Assembly (NCBI GenBank): GCA_900049755.1
Contig: LT160593.1
Location: forward strand, 817,259-881,258
Source of the DNA: Corynebacterium provencense
GTDB taxonomy: Bacteria > Actinomycetota > Actinomycetes > Mycobacteriales > Mycobacteriaceae
Length of the DNA: 64,000 nt
Reading direction: 5' to 3'
Below the pieces are notes generated by a model. That model saw only the letters and a list, made by a program, of their open reading frames with translations. It had not been told where the DNA came from and searched no databases. Positions 9,590 through 20,665 of the stretch are shown here, piece by piece (positions within the stretch are counted from its first letter, which is position 1; the number at the start of each line of letters is the position of its first letter). The position numbers were made by a program, and so were the translations under genes.

Positions 9590-10357
9590 GAATGGGGCTC
9601 GGTCACCAAGACCGTCACCGCCCGGATCACCGAACAACTCGACCTCGCGGGCACCCTCGAACTGTCCGCGCCGGTCAGCGAGTTATTGCCGCAGACGCCG
9701 CTGCCGAGCACCGATGATGTTCGCTCGCTCGTCTTGCACACCTCGGGCTTGCCGCGAATCCCCAAGGGCATGATTACGACGGTGGCGGAGGCGCGCGATC
9801 CGTACGTGAAGTTCACGACCGCGTACTTTGATGCCGAGGTGTCACCGGCCCTTGCTGAGCAGCACCGTGGCACCGTGGGATCGTTCGAGTACTCGAACCT
9901 CGGCTATGCCGTGCTGACCCGTTTGCTCGAAGTTGTCACGGGACGCGATTGGTGGTCGCTCGCCTCCGACGAAGTGTTCACGCCGCTCGGCATCACCGGC
10001 GTATCGATCCACCCGGCCCCGGAACGCGTGCCCGTACTGCGCACCTGGACAGGCGGCGTCCGCCAACAGTGGACAGATACCGGCCCATTCATCGGTGCGG
10101 GCGGAATCTGCGGCACTTTCGAAGCGCTCGAACAATACGGTACCGCTATCGCGGCGCAATCACGCGGCGTGAGGCCGTTCGGGTGGATGGACGACCCCAC
10201 GCTCTGGTGGCACAACGGACACAACCGCGACCACGGAGCGTTCATCGGCGTCTCACACGACGGAGTAAGAAGCGTGACCGCGCATACCCTCGGATACAAC
10301 GCTGGCCGTGCTGACCAGATCGCGGCAACGCTCGAACGGCATTATCCCCAAGCGTGA
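9590..10357 (+). pseudogene. serine hydrolase (class C beta-lactamase family), 5'-truncated by the insertion sequence
   Basis: C-terminal ~255 residues of a penicillin-binding/class C beta-lactamase-like serine hydrolase. The frame opens at 9587 just after a TGA inside the insertion sequence. It begins PEWGSVTKTVTARITEQL, so the active-site SxxK (SVTK) is within the first eight residues. YSNLGY, the usual YxN motif, follows near residue 104, and a late HNGHN may replace the KTG-type motif. Everything upstream, including any signal peptide, is lost, so it is probably dead unless an internal TTG at 9686 (after SxxK) is used. Its codon use is less GC-rich than the flanking core genes. Confidence 0.8.
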
Positions 10358-10376
10358 CATGCCAGCGCCCTTGCGC

Positions 10377-10952
10377 TTACGACAGGAGCGGTTTTCGCAT
10401 GACGACACGGGGAAAACCCTCGATCATCGATGATGTTTCTGACGCCAGAATGAAACCGGCGCTCTCGAACAGTCTTCGCGTACCGACGTAGGCCATCGTG
10501 AGGTTGATCTTCTCTCCATGACTATCCACCGGGTAGCCCTCGACCGCGGGTGCACCGTGGTCACGCGCGAAATCGACTGCACCCTCGATGAGGTTGTGCA
10601 TGATCCCTTGTTTGCGATAGCCGGGCCTCACCCGAAAACACCACAGTGCCCACGCATCAAGATTGTCAACATGCGGGATCGTTCTACTTCTAGCAAAGCT
10701 CGTGTCCGAACGCGGGTGCACGGCAGTCCATCCGACTGGTTCGCCATCGAGATAGGCAATCACCCCAGGCGGCAGAGCGTCCTCGCATAGCTCGCGCGCC
10801 CTACCCGCACGAGCGAGTCCTCGCAGGCTGTTGTTCTCCTTGCTGCTAATGCGATCAGCCAGGCAGTAGCAGCCGTTCGATGTCGGCTTCTTCGGGCCAA
10901 CGAGGAGCGCCATATCCTCAAACACTGTGGCCGGGCGGATCTCAACTCCCAT
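10377..10952 (-). CDS. GNAT-family N-acetyltransferase
   Basis: 191-residue acetyltransferase that moves an acetyl group from acetyl-CoA to an amine. The CoA-binding region reads WCFRVRPGYRKQGIMHNLIEGAVDFA, with the usual R/Q-x-x-G-x-G/A pattern. The C terminus has the beta-bulge segment YVGTRRLFESAGF. It sits convergent with the broken serine hydrolase and within the mobile island, so it is probably acquired cargo. Substrate unknown; related short GNATs annotate as tabtoxin- or aminoglycoside-type resistance enzymes, but no motif here fixes that. Confidence 0.8.
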   Translation of the reverse strand: MGVEIRPATVFEDMALLVGPKKPTSNGCYCLADRISSKENNSLRGLARAGRARELCEDALPPGVIAYLDGEPVGWTAVHPRSDTSFARSRTIPHVDNLDAWALWCFRVRPGYRKQGIMHNLIEGAVDFARDHGAPAVEGYPVDSHGEKINLTMAYVGTRRLFESAGFILASETSSMIEGFPRVVMRKPLLS

Positions 10953-11116
10953 GAGTCCAGCCTACTTTGAGTGCGTCACGGACGTCAGGAAACTCGGATA
11001 CTGTGACATCCTCGCATGTCCGCGACAAACCCCGCTCGGTAACGTCGACCGGCCGTCGTAAACTGATCATGTGCAGACGCACACGACCACGGGTGAGTGT
11101 GTTTGGGGTACCTCGG

Positions 11117-11420
11117 CTACCCGAGTTCTACGTGTTCGGCGACGTAGTCGGCCGGAACAATAACGGTCCCACCCCACTTCGCTCCAGCACGTTGGCGAGC
11201 GATGGAGCCATGGTCACGGAGGTCCATCAGGTTCCAACGGTCGCCGTTGCGCACCCCATCCCCTCCCGGCACGCAGGCGCCGATCGTTGCGTCGGGTAAT
11301 GACGACATCCCCAGTGGTAGCTCGGGTTCCGTCGCGGAGACCTGTCTCGCGAGGCCCTCGGACGACGCCATCAAGGATCAAGTCGGTGCGGGCGCGGCTA
11401 TTCAAGGCGGTGACCGACAT
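11117..11420 (-). pseudogene. MobF/TrwC-TraI-type relaxase remnant (helicase part)
   Basis: About 100 codons of the C-terminal helicase region of a conjugative relaxase, split over two frames. One frame gives VTALNSRARTDLILDG and GDVVITRRNDRRLRAGRGW. The other continues with VRNGDRWNLMDL and GGTVIVPADYVAEHVELG. These are recognisable pieces of the actinobacterial TrwC/TraA relaxase-helicase. No nicking domain or oriT is visible. The remnant shows that a conjugative plasmid or ICE once carried this segment. Confidence 0.7.
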
Positions 11421-11593
11421 TCCCGTCGCGTGTTGCTCTCGGGCTGGAGTAGTGCTGGTTCAGCACACCTGGTGTCTACTTTTCCGCCCCATGACACCTT
11501 CCATCTGCCCCCAGAATGCGCAGCAGAGCTGTGACATCGTCCGGGCACCACTGCCTGTTCGACAGTCTAGCTCTCACGGTGCTACGGACTGCT

Positions 11594-13009
11594 GCCGGCG
11601 GGTTATACGACAAAATGTGTGTCTTTCACCGGCGTGTCATCGGCCGAGCCAGCCTTTCTGCACTCCCATAGAGTGTTGGTAGGTGGAGTCAATCGCGGTG
11701 TCGTAGATAGTTGGCCGACCGTCGTCAGACGGTGACTGGTCTTCATTTGCGAGCAGGTCTTGTGCTTTGGCGAGTGCGACCTTGCCCCATCTCTGGTCCC
11801 CGGCGATCCCGACAGGGTTGTCGGAGATTTGCGTGTGCAGGTGCAGCCACCAGTCGATGACGGTGCGCTGATGCTCGGCGCTCACGCCGCGGTGGGCGCG
11901 GGCGAGGGTTTTGATCATCGCGTTGAAGCCGCCTTCCAACGTGCTCGTCGTCGGTTTCAGGACCGGTGGCGGGGTCTCACTGCTGGACATCCGGGTGGGG
12001 ACCTCGAGGTAGTTGAACTGGTGTCCTCGCCGGTAGACGGTGAGCAGGCTGTTGTGGGCCTTGCGGACTCTGGCGTGTGTCCAGGTCCAGTTGCGTCGAC
12101 CTGGTGTGGTGCGCGGATCGGCGGCGGTCTTCTCGTTGAGGTAGTCGTCGTAGACGGTACCGTAGTCGTGCAGGCGGGTGATCCAGGCGGCCGCCTGGTC
12201 GAGGTCACGGATGCCGGTGAGTTTCAGGGCGAGGCGGTAGAGGGTTTTCCCGGCCGGGGTGCGGGGTCTGCTGGTGGTGTGGCGGCGGACGACGCGTTGG
12301 ACGTGGACGAGACAGCGCTGCACGGTCGTGGTGGGCCAGCAGGTTCTGATGGCGGACTGGGCGCCTTGACCGCCGTCGGTGGTGACCAGCAGTGGGGCGG
12401 CGATGCCGGTGAGGAGTTCGGTGTAGGAGGTGGTGGTTTCACGTTTGCACCAGTGCCAGTCGATGACGTGGGTGGCGGTGGCGGCGATCAGCAGGCAGCC
12501 GCCGGCGAGGTAGGTGCCGTCGATGAAGATCTGATCGTGGATCCGGTGGGGGTCTGGGGTGTGGGGGATGGTGATGTACCAGCACCAGGTGAAGCGTCGT
12601 TGCAGGGTGCGGGCCGTGACATGCTGTGCGGCCGCAACGTCGTCGAGGGGTCTTGTGCTGGTGGCCCAGGTGATGAAGGTTCTGAACGTCGCTGCCTTGA
12701 CGGCGGTGGTCTGGGTGGTGCGGGTTGAGGAGGCGTTGCAGGTGGTGCAGCGCCAGCGGGTGGTGCCTTTGGAGGTGGTGCCGTTTTTCTTCATCGAACC
12801 GTGGCAGACGGGGCATCGGGGTCTGTTGGTTTTCACCCTTGCTGATCCAACCGTCAGGGATGGATCGGAGGCGGAGCATATGGGCGGGGTGTTGTCACGT
12901 ACCCTGGGCGAATAGCTGTCCGGGAGCTATTATTCCGTCGTTTTGGTGTGGTGACCTGCTGGGGAGTTAGGATCCCGGACACACTTTTTGTCGTTTAACC
13001 CCTGCCGGC
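11594..13009 (-). mobile_element. IS1249-type insertion sequence, apparently complete
   Basis: Single-transposase element of about 1.4 kb. The termini are inverted repeats: ACGACAAAATGTGTGTC at 11607-11623 matches the complement of 12978-12994 at 16 of 17 bases. The similarity extends outward through GGTTA and GCCGGC to about 11594 and 13009. The transposase is intact. No clean target duplication is seen. IS1249 was first described in corynebacteria, so this is a native-type element. Confidence 0.85.
11637..12836 (-). CDS. IS1249-family transposase
   Basis: 399-residue transposase. It begins with a zinc ribbon (CPVCHGSMKKNG...RWRCTTCNASST), followed by a helix-turn-helix region. The DDE catalytic core includes IFIDGTYLAGG (first D), LVTTDGGQGAQSAI (second D) and STLEGGFNAMIK (E), with CLVHVQR between. 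It matches the IS1249 group within the IS256 superfamily. GTG at 12836 is used as start. It ends 30 bp inside the left inverted repeat, and no frame break is visible, so it could be active. Confidence 0.88.
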   Translation of the reverse strand: MKTNRPRCPVCHGSMKKNGTTSKGTTRWRCTTCNASSTRTTQTTAVKAATFRTFITWATSTRPLDDVAAAQHVTARTLQRRFTWCWYITIPHTPDPHRIHDQIFIDGTYLAGGCLLIAATATHVIDWHWCKRETTTSYTELLTGIAAPLLVTTDGGQGAQSAIRTCWPTTTVQRCLVHVQRVVRRHTTSRPRTPAGKTLYRLALKLTGIRDLDQAAAWITRLHDYGTVYDDYLNEKTAADPRTTPGRRNWTWTHARVRKAHNSLLTVYRRGHQFNYLEVPTRMSSSETPPPVLKPTTSTLEGGFNAMIKTLARAHRGVSAEHQRTVIDWWLHLHTQISDNPVGIAGDQRWGKVALAKAQDLLANEDQSPSDDGRPTIYDTAIDSTYQHSMGVQKGWLGR

Positions 13010-13064
13010 CCCATCTGGGCTGACCATGTCCGCACCAACGCAAGTGCGGCGACAAAGTGGCGAG

Positions 13065-13126
13065 AAAAAAGTCAGGTCTGAGGGTGGAACGAGAGAAAAC
13101 CCTCGGCCCAGAATCTCAGACCTGAC
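13065..13126 (-). terminator. terminator downstream of tRNA-His
   Basis: Perfect 12-bp inverted repeat GTCAGGTCTGAG (13071-13082) and CTCAGACCTGAC (13115-13126). On the minus strand it is followed by a run of six T, as expected for a Rho-independent terminator. Confidence 0.85.
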
Positions 13127-13131
13127 TCATC

Positions 13132-13208
13132 TGGGGTGGCTGACGAGACTCGAACTCGCGACACCCAGGATCACAACCTGGTGCTCTACCAACTGAACTA
13201 CAGCCACC
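13132..13208 (-). tRNA. tRNA-His (GTG)
   Basis: Full cloverleaf on the minus strand. Acceptor GTGGCTG pairs with CAGCCAC, the anticodon loop is TTGTGAT (anticodon GTG), the T-arm is GAGTTCGAGTCTC, and CCA is encoded (13132-13134). The extra 5' G at position -1, needed by histidyl-tRNA synthetase, is encoded at 13208. The mobile island ends about 120 bp away, but no second tRNA-His fragment was found. Confidence 0.95.
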
Positions 13209-13311
13209 ATCGCTGCTGTACGGCAGCGGGACTCATACTAGACCACGGTTGTCATTCGGGGCAAAAGCGCACCGTGAACAGCATCAACAGCGTCCGGGGC
13301 GCAGGGCCGTG

Positions 13312-13944
13312 TCAGACTATCGGCGTCGCCGCTGTGGCCGCCGCGGCCGCCGCCTCCACGGCTTCGGCGTCCGGGCCGGGGGAGGGGACGAATGCCGCCC
13401 GCCGGTAGTAGTCCAGTTCCCGGATGGACTCGAGAATGTCCGCCAGTGCCCGGTGCTGCATCCCCTTCGCCGGTTGACCGCTGTACACGCGCGGGTACCA
13501 GCGGCGGGTCAGTTCCTTCACCGAGGAGACGTCGATCATCCGGTAGTGCAGGAAACTGTCCAGCCCGGGCATGTACTTCGCGATGAACTTCCGGTCGCTG
13601 GCGATCGAGTTCCCGCACAGAGGCGCCACGCCGGGGGAGGCCACATGGCTGCGGACGTACTCCAGGACCCGGTCCTCGGCGTCCTTCACACTGACGGTGG
13701 AGGCGCGGATCTCGTCGGTGAGACCCGATGAGCCGTGCATCTTCGTCACGAAGTCGTCCATCTCCGCCAGTTCCCCGTCAGTGGCGTGGATGACGATGTC
13801 GATACCCTCATCCAACGGAACAAGGTCAGCGTCGGTGACGATCACCGCGATCTCGACGAGTACGTGCCGGGACGGGTCGAGCCCCGTCATCTCGCAGTCG
13901 GCCCACACGAGCCGGTCGGTCCGGGCGATCTGGTTGGGTGTCAT
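13312..13944 (-). CDS. orn: oligoribonuclease
   Basis: DEDD-family 3'-5' exoribonuclease that degrades 2-5-nt RNAs and pGpG to mononucleotides in the cytoplasm. The metal-binding residues are seen in [10 protein letters not shown] (Exo I), [12 protein letters not shown] (Exo II) and [11 protein letters not shown] (Exo III). An Ala-rich tail of ~25 residues follows the catalytic domain. ATG at 13944 is chosen because AGAAGGA lies eight bases upstream; an in-frame ATG at 13974 is ten residues longer. The orn-cmrA neighbourhood is conserved in mycobacteria (Rv2511 and Rv2509). Confidence 0.92.
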   Translation of the reverse strand: MTPNQIARTDRLVWADCEMTGLDPSRHVLVEIAVIVTDADLVPLDEGIDIVIHATDGELAEMDDFVTKMHGSSGLTDEIRASTVSVKDAEDRVLEYVRSHVASPGVAPLCGNSIASDRKFIAKYMPGLDSFLHYRMIDVSSVKELTRRWYPRVYSGQPAKGMQHRALADILESIRELDYYRRAAFVPSPGPDAEAVEAAAAAATAATPIV

Positions 13945-13960
13945 TGCCTGTTCCTTCTGC

Positions 13961-13988
13961 TTGTCCACTGCCACTTGTCCACTGCCAC
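13961..13988. repeat. 14-bp perfect tandem duplication upstream of orn
   Basis: TTGTCCACTGCCAC occurs twice without a gap (13961-13974, 13975-13988), with a diverged third start after it, in the cmrA-orn spacer. Confidence 0.9.
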
Positions 13989-13999
13989 TGTGTCCACCG

Positions 14000-14833
14000 T
14001 CAGTCTTCCGCCATCCTGGCGTACACCCTGCCCAGCAGCGGGGCGGTGACGCGCCGCGGGAGGTAGGTGGAGATCACGTTCGCGATCTTCGACAGTCCAC
14101 CGGGGACAACCCGGAGCCTGTTCGCGGCCAGGGCGTCGAGAGTCTCGGTCGCACAGTCCGGGTATGTCGTCCACACGAAGTCCGGGGTGGCCCGGTCCAC
14201 GATGGTACGCTCGGCGTCCTGCTTGACCTCTTCACGGACCGGTCCCGGGGCCAGGAGGGTGCACCGGACACCCGTGCCCTTCAGCTCGTAGTGCAGGGCC
14301 TCGGTGAAGGTGTTGACCATCGCCTTCGTTCCCACGTACGTGGCATTGTTCGGGATCGCGGCGTTACCAGCCACCGAACCGACGTTGACGATCCCGGCGT
14401 CCCCGCCGGCGACCATCCCCGGCAGCACCGCCGCGGTGAGCTCGAAGACAGCGGTGGCGTTCAACTCGAACTGGGCGCGTTCCCGGGCGGGGTCAAGCCG
14501 GCGGAACTGCCCGAACGTGGCCACCCCGGCTGAGTTCACCAGGATGCTGACGTCCCTGCCGGCGAGCTCGGCGACGAGTTCCCCACGGGCCGTCGGCTCC
14601 GCGAGATCGCAGGTGCGGATCTCGACGTGCACCGGGGACCCCTCCGCAGCGAGGGAATCCCGGATCTGCTCCATAGGACCGGCGGTCCGGGCCACCAGCA
14701 GCAGGTTGTGGCCGCGTCGACCCAGCTCAAGGGCTACGGCCCGTCCGATACCTGAGGACGCCCCGGTCACCACGGCGACACGGTCGGGTCCGGGGGCGGG
14801 AAGTGAACGGTTCTCGGACGAACGGAAGAACAC
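14000..14833 (-). CDS. cmrA: short-chain dehydrogenase, probable mycolate reductase
   Basis: NAD(P)-dependent SDR of 277 residues. The cofactor motif is [22 protein letters not shown] is the NNAG-type motif, and the catalytic pair is in ATYVGTKAM (Tyr-x3-Lys) preceded by VGSVAG (Ser). CmrA in corynebacteria and mycobacteria reduces the beta-keto mycolate precursor after Pks13 condensation. The assignment rests on the SDR family plus position next to orn, as in M. tuberculosis (Rv2509/Rv2511). GTG start at 14833 with AGGAG ten bases upstream. orn lies immediately downstream in the same direction of reading. Confidence 0.8.
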   Translation of the reverse strand: MFFRSSENRSLPAPGPDRVAVVTGASSGIGRAVALELGRRGHNLLLVARTAGPMEQIRDSLAAEGSPVHVEIRTCDLAEPTARGELVAELAGRDVSILVNSAGVATFGQFRRLDPARERAQFELNATAVFELTAAVLPGMVAGGDAGIVNVGSVAGNAAIPNNATYVGTKAMVNTFTEALHYELKGTGVRCTLLAPGPVREEVKQDAERTIVDRATPDFVWTTYPDCATETLDALAANRLRVVPGGLSKIANVISTYLPRRVTAPLLGRVYARMAED

Positions 14834-15086
14834 CTGGTCTCGTCTCCTGTGGTGGTGGGGAACTGGGGATGGGCAGCTGACGGAGGTCAGCGCCGCAGAT
14901 CGCCGGCAGATCCCCGTCAGATGACTGCCCGTTCAGGCTACACCGGCCACAGGAAGGGAAGTGCAGGACACCGGCAGCCGCTTCTTCCGCCCGGTGCCCG
15001 CAGCCCTGCCCCACCGCAGCTCCCCGCACCCCGCTGTGAGCCCCCGTGAGACCGGCCGAATGCTCCCCACGGTGAGCCCTGATGTG

Positions 15087-15160
15087 TGCCCCTGGCAGGA
15101 TTCGAACCCGCGACCAGCCGGGTAGAAACCGGATGCTCTCATCCACTGAGCTACAGAGGC
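15087..15160 (-). tRNA. tRNA-Arg (TCT)
   Basis: Cloverleaf on the minus strand. Acceptor GCCTCTG pairs with CAGGGGC including a G-T pair, the D-arm is GCTCAGTGGATGAGAGC, the anticodon loop is TTTCTAC (anticodon TCT), and the T-arm is CGGGTTCGAATCCTG. CCA is not encoded. It decodes AGA, a rare codon in this GC-rich genome. Confidence 0.93.
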
Positions 15161-15324
15161 GTCGCGCCCTTACGGCGCGAGAAAACATGATAGCCCACCC
15201 GGCGCCCGATCCTGAACCCGGGGCACCGTGTCGGAGGGAAGGTTCCGCGCACCCGGGCCCGGGGTCCACCCCGGCGTCCCCGTCGAATCGGATTCAGCCG
15301 TTCCCGCTAGTAATGTCAGGGATC

Positions 15325-17475
15325 ATGTCCGACACGTCCCACGCTGTCACCCCGGTCACCTCCACGCCCCGGCGGCTCGGTTCGCCGGTCGGTGTCTACG
15401 TCGGAGCCACCGTGCTGGCCGGTGTGGTCGCGGCGGTGATCGGTGCAGCCTTCCTCGGCCAGTCACTCGCGGTCCTCGGAATCCCTGATCCCGGCCCGGT
15501 CACCTCGTGGGGCGTCCCCCTGGTACGTGGCGCGGGAACCGTGCTGGCCTGCATCGGTGTCGGCGGTTTCCTCATGAGCGCGCTGGGTACCCCTCCGCGT
15601 GCCGACGGCTTCCTCGACATCGACGGCTTCCGCGCCGCCCGCACGGGAACCTGGGCGATGCTGGGTTGGGCAGTGTGCGCGTTCCTGCTGATTCCGCTGT
15701 ACCTGTCCGATGTGTCCGGGTCCCCGTTGTCGGAGACTCTCGCCCCGGACATGTGGGGCACGGCCATCGACCAGGTCTCCACCGCCGGGGCGATGCGCTG
15801 GATTGCGGTCATCGCCGGGCTCACCGGTGTCCTCTCCCTGATGACCCGCAGGTGGATCTGGCAGCCGGTCTTCCTCGCTCTGTCGGTGATTTCCCTGGTG
15901 CCGGTCGCGCTGGAGGGGCACTCGGCGTCCGGCGGTGACCACGACTACGGCGTGAACTCACTCCTGTGGCACATCATTCTGTCCGCCCTGTGGATCGGCG
16001 GGCTGGCTGCACTGGTCGCCCACGCCGCCCGCAGGGGCCCGCACATGCCCGAGCTGGTGCGCCGCTACTCATGGCTGGCACTGGTCTGCATCGCCGGTAT
16101 CGCGGCGTCCGGCCTGATCAACGCGGCGATCCGGCTGAAGTTCTCCGAGTGGTTCACCACCGACTACGGACGTGTGATCGTCGCTAAAGCGGTACTCACG
16201 GTGGTCCTCGCGGGGATGGGCTGGTTGCACCGACGGTGGACCATCCCGCAGCTGGAGAACGGGTCTGACGCCGCAGCCGCCGCGACCTCGTGGTGGAGGC
16301 GCCCCTTCGTCCGCCTGGCCGTGGTGGAGGTTCTCGTCATGGCAGCCACGGTGGGCGTGGCGGTGTCACTGTCGCGCATCCCGCCGCCGGTGACGTTCAC
16401 CGCGAACATCACCCCTGCCGAACTGATCATGGGGTTCAACCTCACCGAACCGTTCTCCGCTGCGGCGGTGTTCACGAACTGGCGGTTCGACCTGGTCTTC
16501 GGCACTGGTGCGCTGATACTCCAGGCGGTGTACATGTGGGCCTGGCTGAAACTGCGCAGGCGTGGCATAGCGTGGCCGGTGAGCCGGGTGATCTGGTGGA
16601 CCCTGGGCAACGCGACCCTGATCTTCACCACCTGTTCGGGTCTGGGCCTGTACTCCATGGCGATGTTCGCACCGCACATGCTGCAGCACATGACCCTGAC
16701 CATGATGATCCCGGTGTTCTGGGTCCTCGGTGGTCCCATGACCCTGCTTCTCCGGGCCCTGCCTCCGGCGGGCAAGGACGGCATCCAGGGGCCGCGTGAG
16801 TGGCTGGTCGTGTTCATCAACAACCCGGTGTCCCGTTTCCTCACCAACCCGGTGGTGGCAGCGGTGCAGTTCGTCGTCGGTTTCTACGGTCTGTACCTGT
16901 CGGACCTGTTCAACGACCTTGCCAGTGAGCATGCCGGCCACCTGTTCATGAACATCCACTTCCTGATCTCCGGGTACCTGTTCTACTGGGTGGCCATCGG
17001 GGTGGACGCCGCTCCCCGTCAGCTCAGTCCGTTCATGAAACTGCTGATGACACTGTCCGCGATGGCCTTCCACGCCTGGTTCGGCATCGCGATGATGCAG
17101 ATGTCCCAGCCTCTCGCGGAAAGCTACTACCTCTCCCTGCAGCTGCCGTTCCCGGTGGATCTCATGGAGCAGCAGCACACCGGCGGGGCCATCGCCTGGG
17201 GACTGTCGGAGATCCCTCTGGTCCTGGTCAGCATCATGCACGGGGCGCAGTGGGCGAGTCAGGACCGCAGGGAGCAGAAGCGCTACGACCGCAAGGCCGA
17301 ACGCGACGGGGACGCCGAGCTGGAGGCCTACAACGCGATGCTGGCCGACCTCGGATCGGGCAAGGACACCTCCCAGCAGGAGTACTACGGTTCGGAGTAC
17401 CAGGGTGACGAGGTCCGCGGGTACCTGCACACCGAGGAAGCGAAACGCGAGTACCGCAGACAGCACCGGGAGTGA
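15325..17475 (+). CDS. CopD/CtaG-type copper and cytochrome c oxidase assembly membrane protein
   Basis: Large membrane protein of about 716 residues with two fused parts. The N-terminal half resembles CopD copper-resistance proteins (SGLINAAIRLKFSEWFTTDYGRVIVAKAVLTVVL). The C-terminal half resembles the caa3-type CtaG assembly factor (MFAPHMLQHMTLTMMIPVFWVLGGP, LTLSAMAFHAWFGIAMM). Roughly 14 transmembrane segments are predicted by eye. It probably handles copper for cytochrome aa3 oxidase maturation in the plasma membrane. ATG 15325 is chosen because AGGGAT precedes it; an in-frame ATG at 15313 lacks a site. The C-terminal ~65 residues are charged and cytoplasmic. Confidence 0.82.
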   Translation: MSDTSHAVTPVTSTPRRLGSPVGVYVGATVLAGVVAAVIGAAFLGQSLAVLGIPDPGPVTSWGVPLVRGAGTVLACIGVGGFLMSALGTPPRADGFLDIDGFRAARTGTWAMLGWAVCAFLLIPLYLSDVSGSPLSETLAPDMWGTAIDQVSTAGAMRWIAVIAGLTGVLSLMTRRWIWQPVFLALSVISLVPVALEGHSASGGDHDYGVNSLLWHIILSALWIGGLAALVAHAARRGPHMPELVRRYSWLALVCIAGIAASGLINAAIRLKFSEWFTTDYGRVIVAKAVLTVVLAGMGWLHRRWTIPQLENGSDAAAAATSWWRRPFVRLAVVEVLVMAATVGVAVSLSRIPPPVTFTANITPAELIMGFNLTEPFSAAAVFTNWRFDLVFGTGALILQAVYMWAWLKLRRRGIAWPVSRVIWWTLGNATLIFTTCSGLGLYSMAMFAPHMLQHMTLTMMIPVFWVLGGPMTLLLRALPPAGKDGIQGPREWLVVFINNPVSRFLTNPVVAAVQFVVGFYGLYLSDLFNDLASEHAGHLFMNIHFLISGYLFYWVAIGVDAAPRQLSPFMKLLMTLSAMAFHAWFGIAMMQMSQPLAESYYLSLQLPFPVDLMEQQHTGGAIAWGLSEIPLVLVSIMHGAQWASQDRREQKRYDRKAERDGDAELEAYNAMLADLGSGKDTSQQEYYGSEYQGDEVRGYLHTEEAKREYRRQHRE

Positions 17476-17671
17476 CCACCTCGGCGGTGGCCGGGCACGG
17501 TATGTCGCGGGTCACGTTGTGGAGAGACTTCGGGACACAATGCCGGGTGTTGTCCACAGGACGGTGTCCCGGGGTCGACATGACCGTCATAGCGGGGGAG
17601 TATCGGCGGTCACCGGGGGCGGGAACCACCTGCCCTGTGTGACCCCGGTTGCGGGGGAGGGGAGAAGAACA

Positions 17672-18211
17672 ATGCCGTCTGCACTGAATACGTTGACTTT
17701 GAGCGGCAACGTCGTGGGAATGCCGCGCAGGAACGAGAAGAATCCGGACCTGGTCTCGTTCCGGATCGCATCGACAGGAACCTACTGGTCGGACGGGGCC
17801 TGGAGGGAGAAGCCGACCGTCTACATCGACGTCCAGTGCTGGAAGCGACTCGGGGAGAACGTCCTCGGCAGCGTGATGACGGGGATGCCGGTCGTCGTGA
17901 CCGGTGAGCTCACCTGCTTCGAGTACCAGCCGGAGTCCGGGCCGACAGACCGGGACGGTCAGGTCTACCGGCAGCAGATCTACCGGCTGAAGTCGAAGTC
18001 AGTCGGCCTGGACCTCAACTGGGCGAAAGTGAAGGAATGGGCGCGTCGCAGCAGTGACAGGGAAACGAAGGTGACCCCCGCCGCCGGAGGAGGTGCGGAC
18101 GGCTCCGGGCCTGCCACGGCTGCGGAATCCACGGTCCGGGCAGGGGCAGCTCCCACGGAGGAACGGGAGCTGCTGGCCACCGTGACCGGCGGCGAGGAGG
18201 CACCGTTCTGA
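17672..18211 (+). CDS. ssb: single-stranded DNA-binding protein
   Basis: 179-residue protein with an N-terminal OB fold (LTLSGNVVGMPRRNEKNPDLVSFRIAS, YIDVQCWKRLGENVL, MPVVVTGELTCFEY) and a long disordered Gly/Ala tail. The tail ends EEAPF, not the acidic DDDIPF that recruits partners in the main SSB. It is also not next to rpsF/rplI, so it is probably an accessory paralogue. ATG 17672 has a strong purine-rich site (GGGGAGGGGAGAAG). A hairpin terminator lies 100 bp downstream before ettA. Confidence 0.85.
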   Translation: MPSALNTLTLSGNVVGMPRRNEKNPDLVSFRIASTGTYWSDGAWREKPTVYIDVQCWKRLGENVLGSVMTGMPVVVTGELTCFEYQPESGPTDRDGQVYRQQIYRLKSKSVGLDLNWAKVKEWARRSSDRETKVTPAAGGGADGSGPATAAESTVRAGAAPTEERELLATVTGGEEAPF

Positions 18212-18310
18212 CCCCGCTGCGCTCACAGACCCGGTCGGCGGACACCGGGAGCAGACCTACAGCGGTGGGGAGGTGACCGGTAGGACGGTCATGTAGGGTG
18301 GACCTGACCA

Positions 18311-18344
18311 GGGACGCCGCTGCGCAGATGTGCGGCGGCGTCCC
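18311..18344 (+). terminator. hairpin between ssb and ettA
   Basis: 10-bp perfect stem GGGACGCCGC / GCGGCGTCCC with a 14-nt loop, followed by CTTCAT. It may end ssb transcription or act in the ettA leader. Confidence 0.6.
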
Positions 18345-18412
18345 CTTCATGTGGCGAGGGTGAATCCACCCCCCGCCGTGACACACCCGCGAAACTCACC
18401 GAAGGGGATTTG

Positions 18413-20083
<1,671 letters not shown>

Positions 20084-20118
20084 ACTGTTGGCAGAACAAA
20101 ACAGCCTGAGGAGAATTG

Positions 20119-20625
20119 ATGCCCTTCATCGACCATGAGGCTTCCGGGAGTCGGTACCACAGCACGCGGATCAACCTGCGCTGGTCGGACTTCGATCAGT
20201 TCCAGCACGTCAACAATGCGGCGTACCTCGAGTTCTCCCAGGACGCCCGGATCGATTTCGTCCGGGACGTTCTCACCGAGATGGACATCTCGGTACCGGC
20301 CTTCATCGTCAGATGGGCGTCAGTCGACTACCGCAAACCACTGTCCTCCAGTGACACCCAGGTACTCATCGAATCCTTCATGTACGAGATCGGTGAAAAA
20401 TCCTTCAAGATGCGGCAGTACATCCGCAACGGCCAGCACCGTATCGTCGCGGTGGTGGACACCGTGAACGTGGCGGTGGACATCCTCTCGGGCAAGTCCC
20501 GACCGTGGACGGACAGTGACCGTGAAGTCATCAACATGTTCATGATCCCGGTCGAAGATGACAGGGAAGAAGACTCCCTCGCCGTACAGGCCCGCAAAGA
20601 CACCGAGTTCGAGACCGGGATCTGA
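20119..20625 (+). CDS. acyl-CoA thioesterase (4HBT/hotdog family)
   Basis: 168-residue single-hotdog thioesterase. The 4-hydroxybenzoyl-CoA thioesterase signature reads LRWSDFDQFQHVNNAAYLEFSQDAR, with the catalytic Asp in WSDFD and HVNN. It should cleave acyl-CoA to free acid and CoA in the cytosol; the acyl chain is unknown. ATG 20119 follows GAGGAG. The order ettA - thioesterase - unknown protein matches mycobacteria (Rv2477c, Rv2475c, Rv2474c), supporting the call. Confidence 0.85.
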   Translation: MPFIDHEASGSRYHSTRINLRWSDFDQFQHVNNAAYLEFSQDARIDFVRDVLTEMDISVPAFIVRWASVDYRKPLSSSDTQVLIESFMYEIGEKSFKMRQYIRNGQHRIVAVVDTVNVAVDILSGKSRPWTDSDREVINMFMIPVEDDREEDSLAVQARKDTEFETGI

Positions 20626-20665
20626 ACGGCGGGCAGGGGGAAAAGAGCGGGTAACGTGGGGCGCT

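Noticed and set aside
11760..12728. 322-codon plus-strand frame opposite the IS1249 transposase
   Set aside because: Low-complexity Gly/Val/Asp shadow of the transposase gene.
13071..13126. Attachment-site repeat at tRNA-His for the mobile island
   Set aside because: The 12-bp repeats are inverted and followed by a T-run, so they form a terminator; no direct copy of tRNA-His exists near 8 kb.
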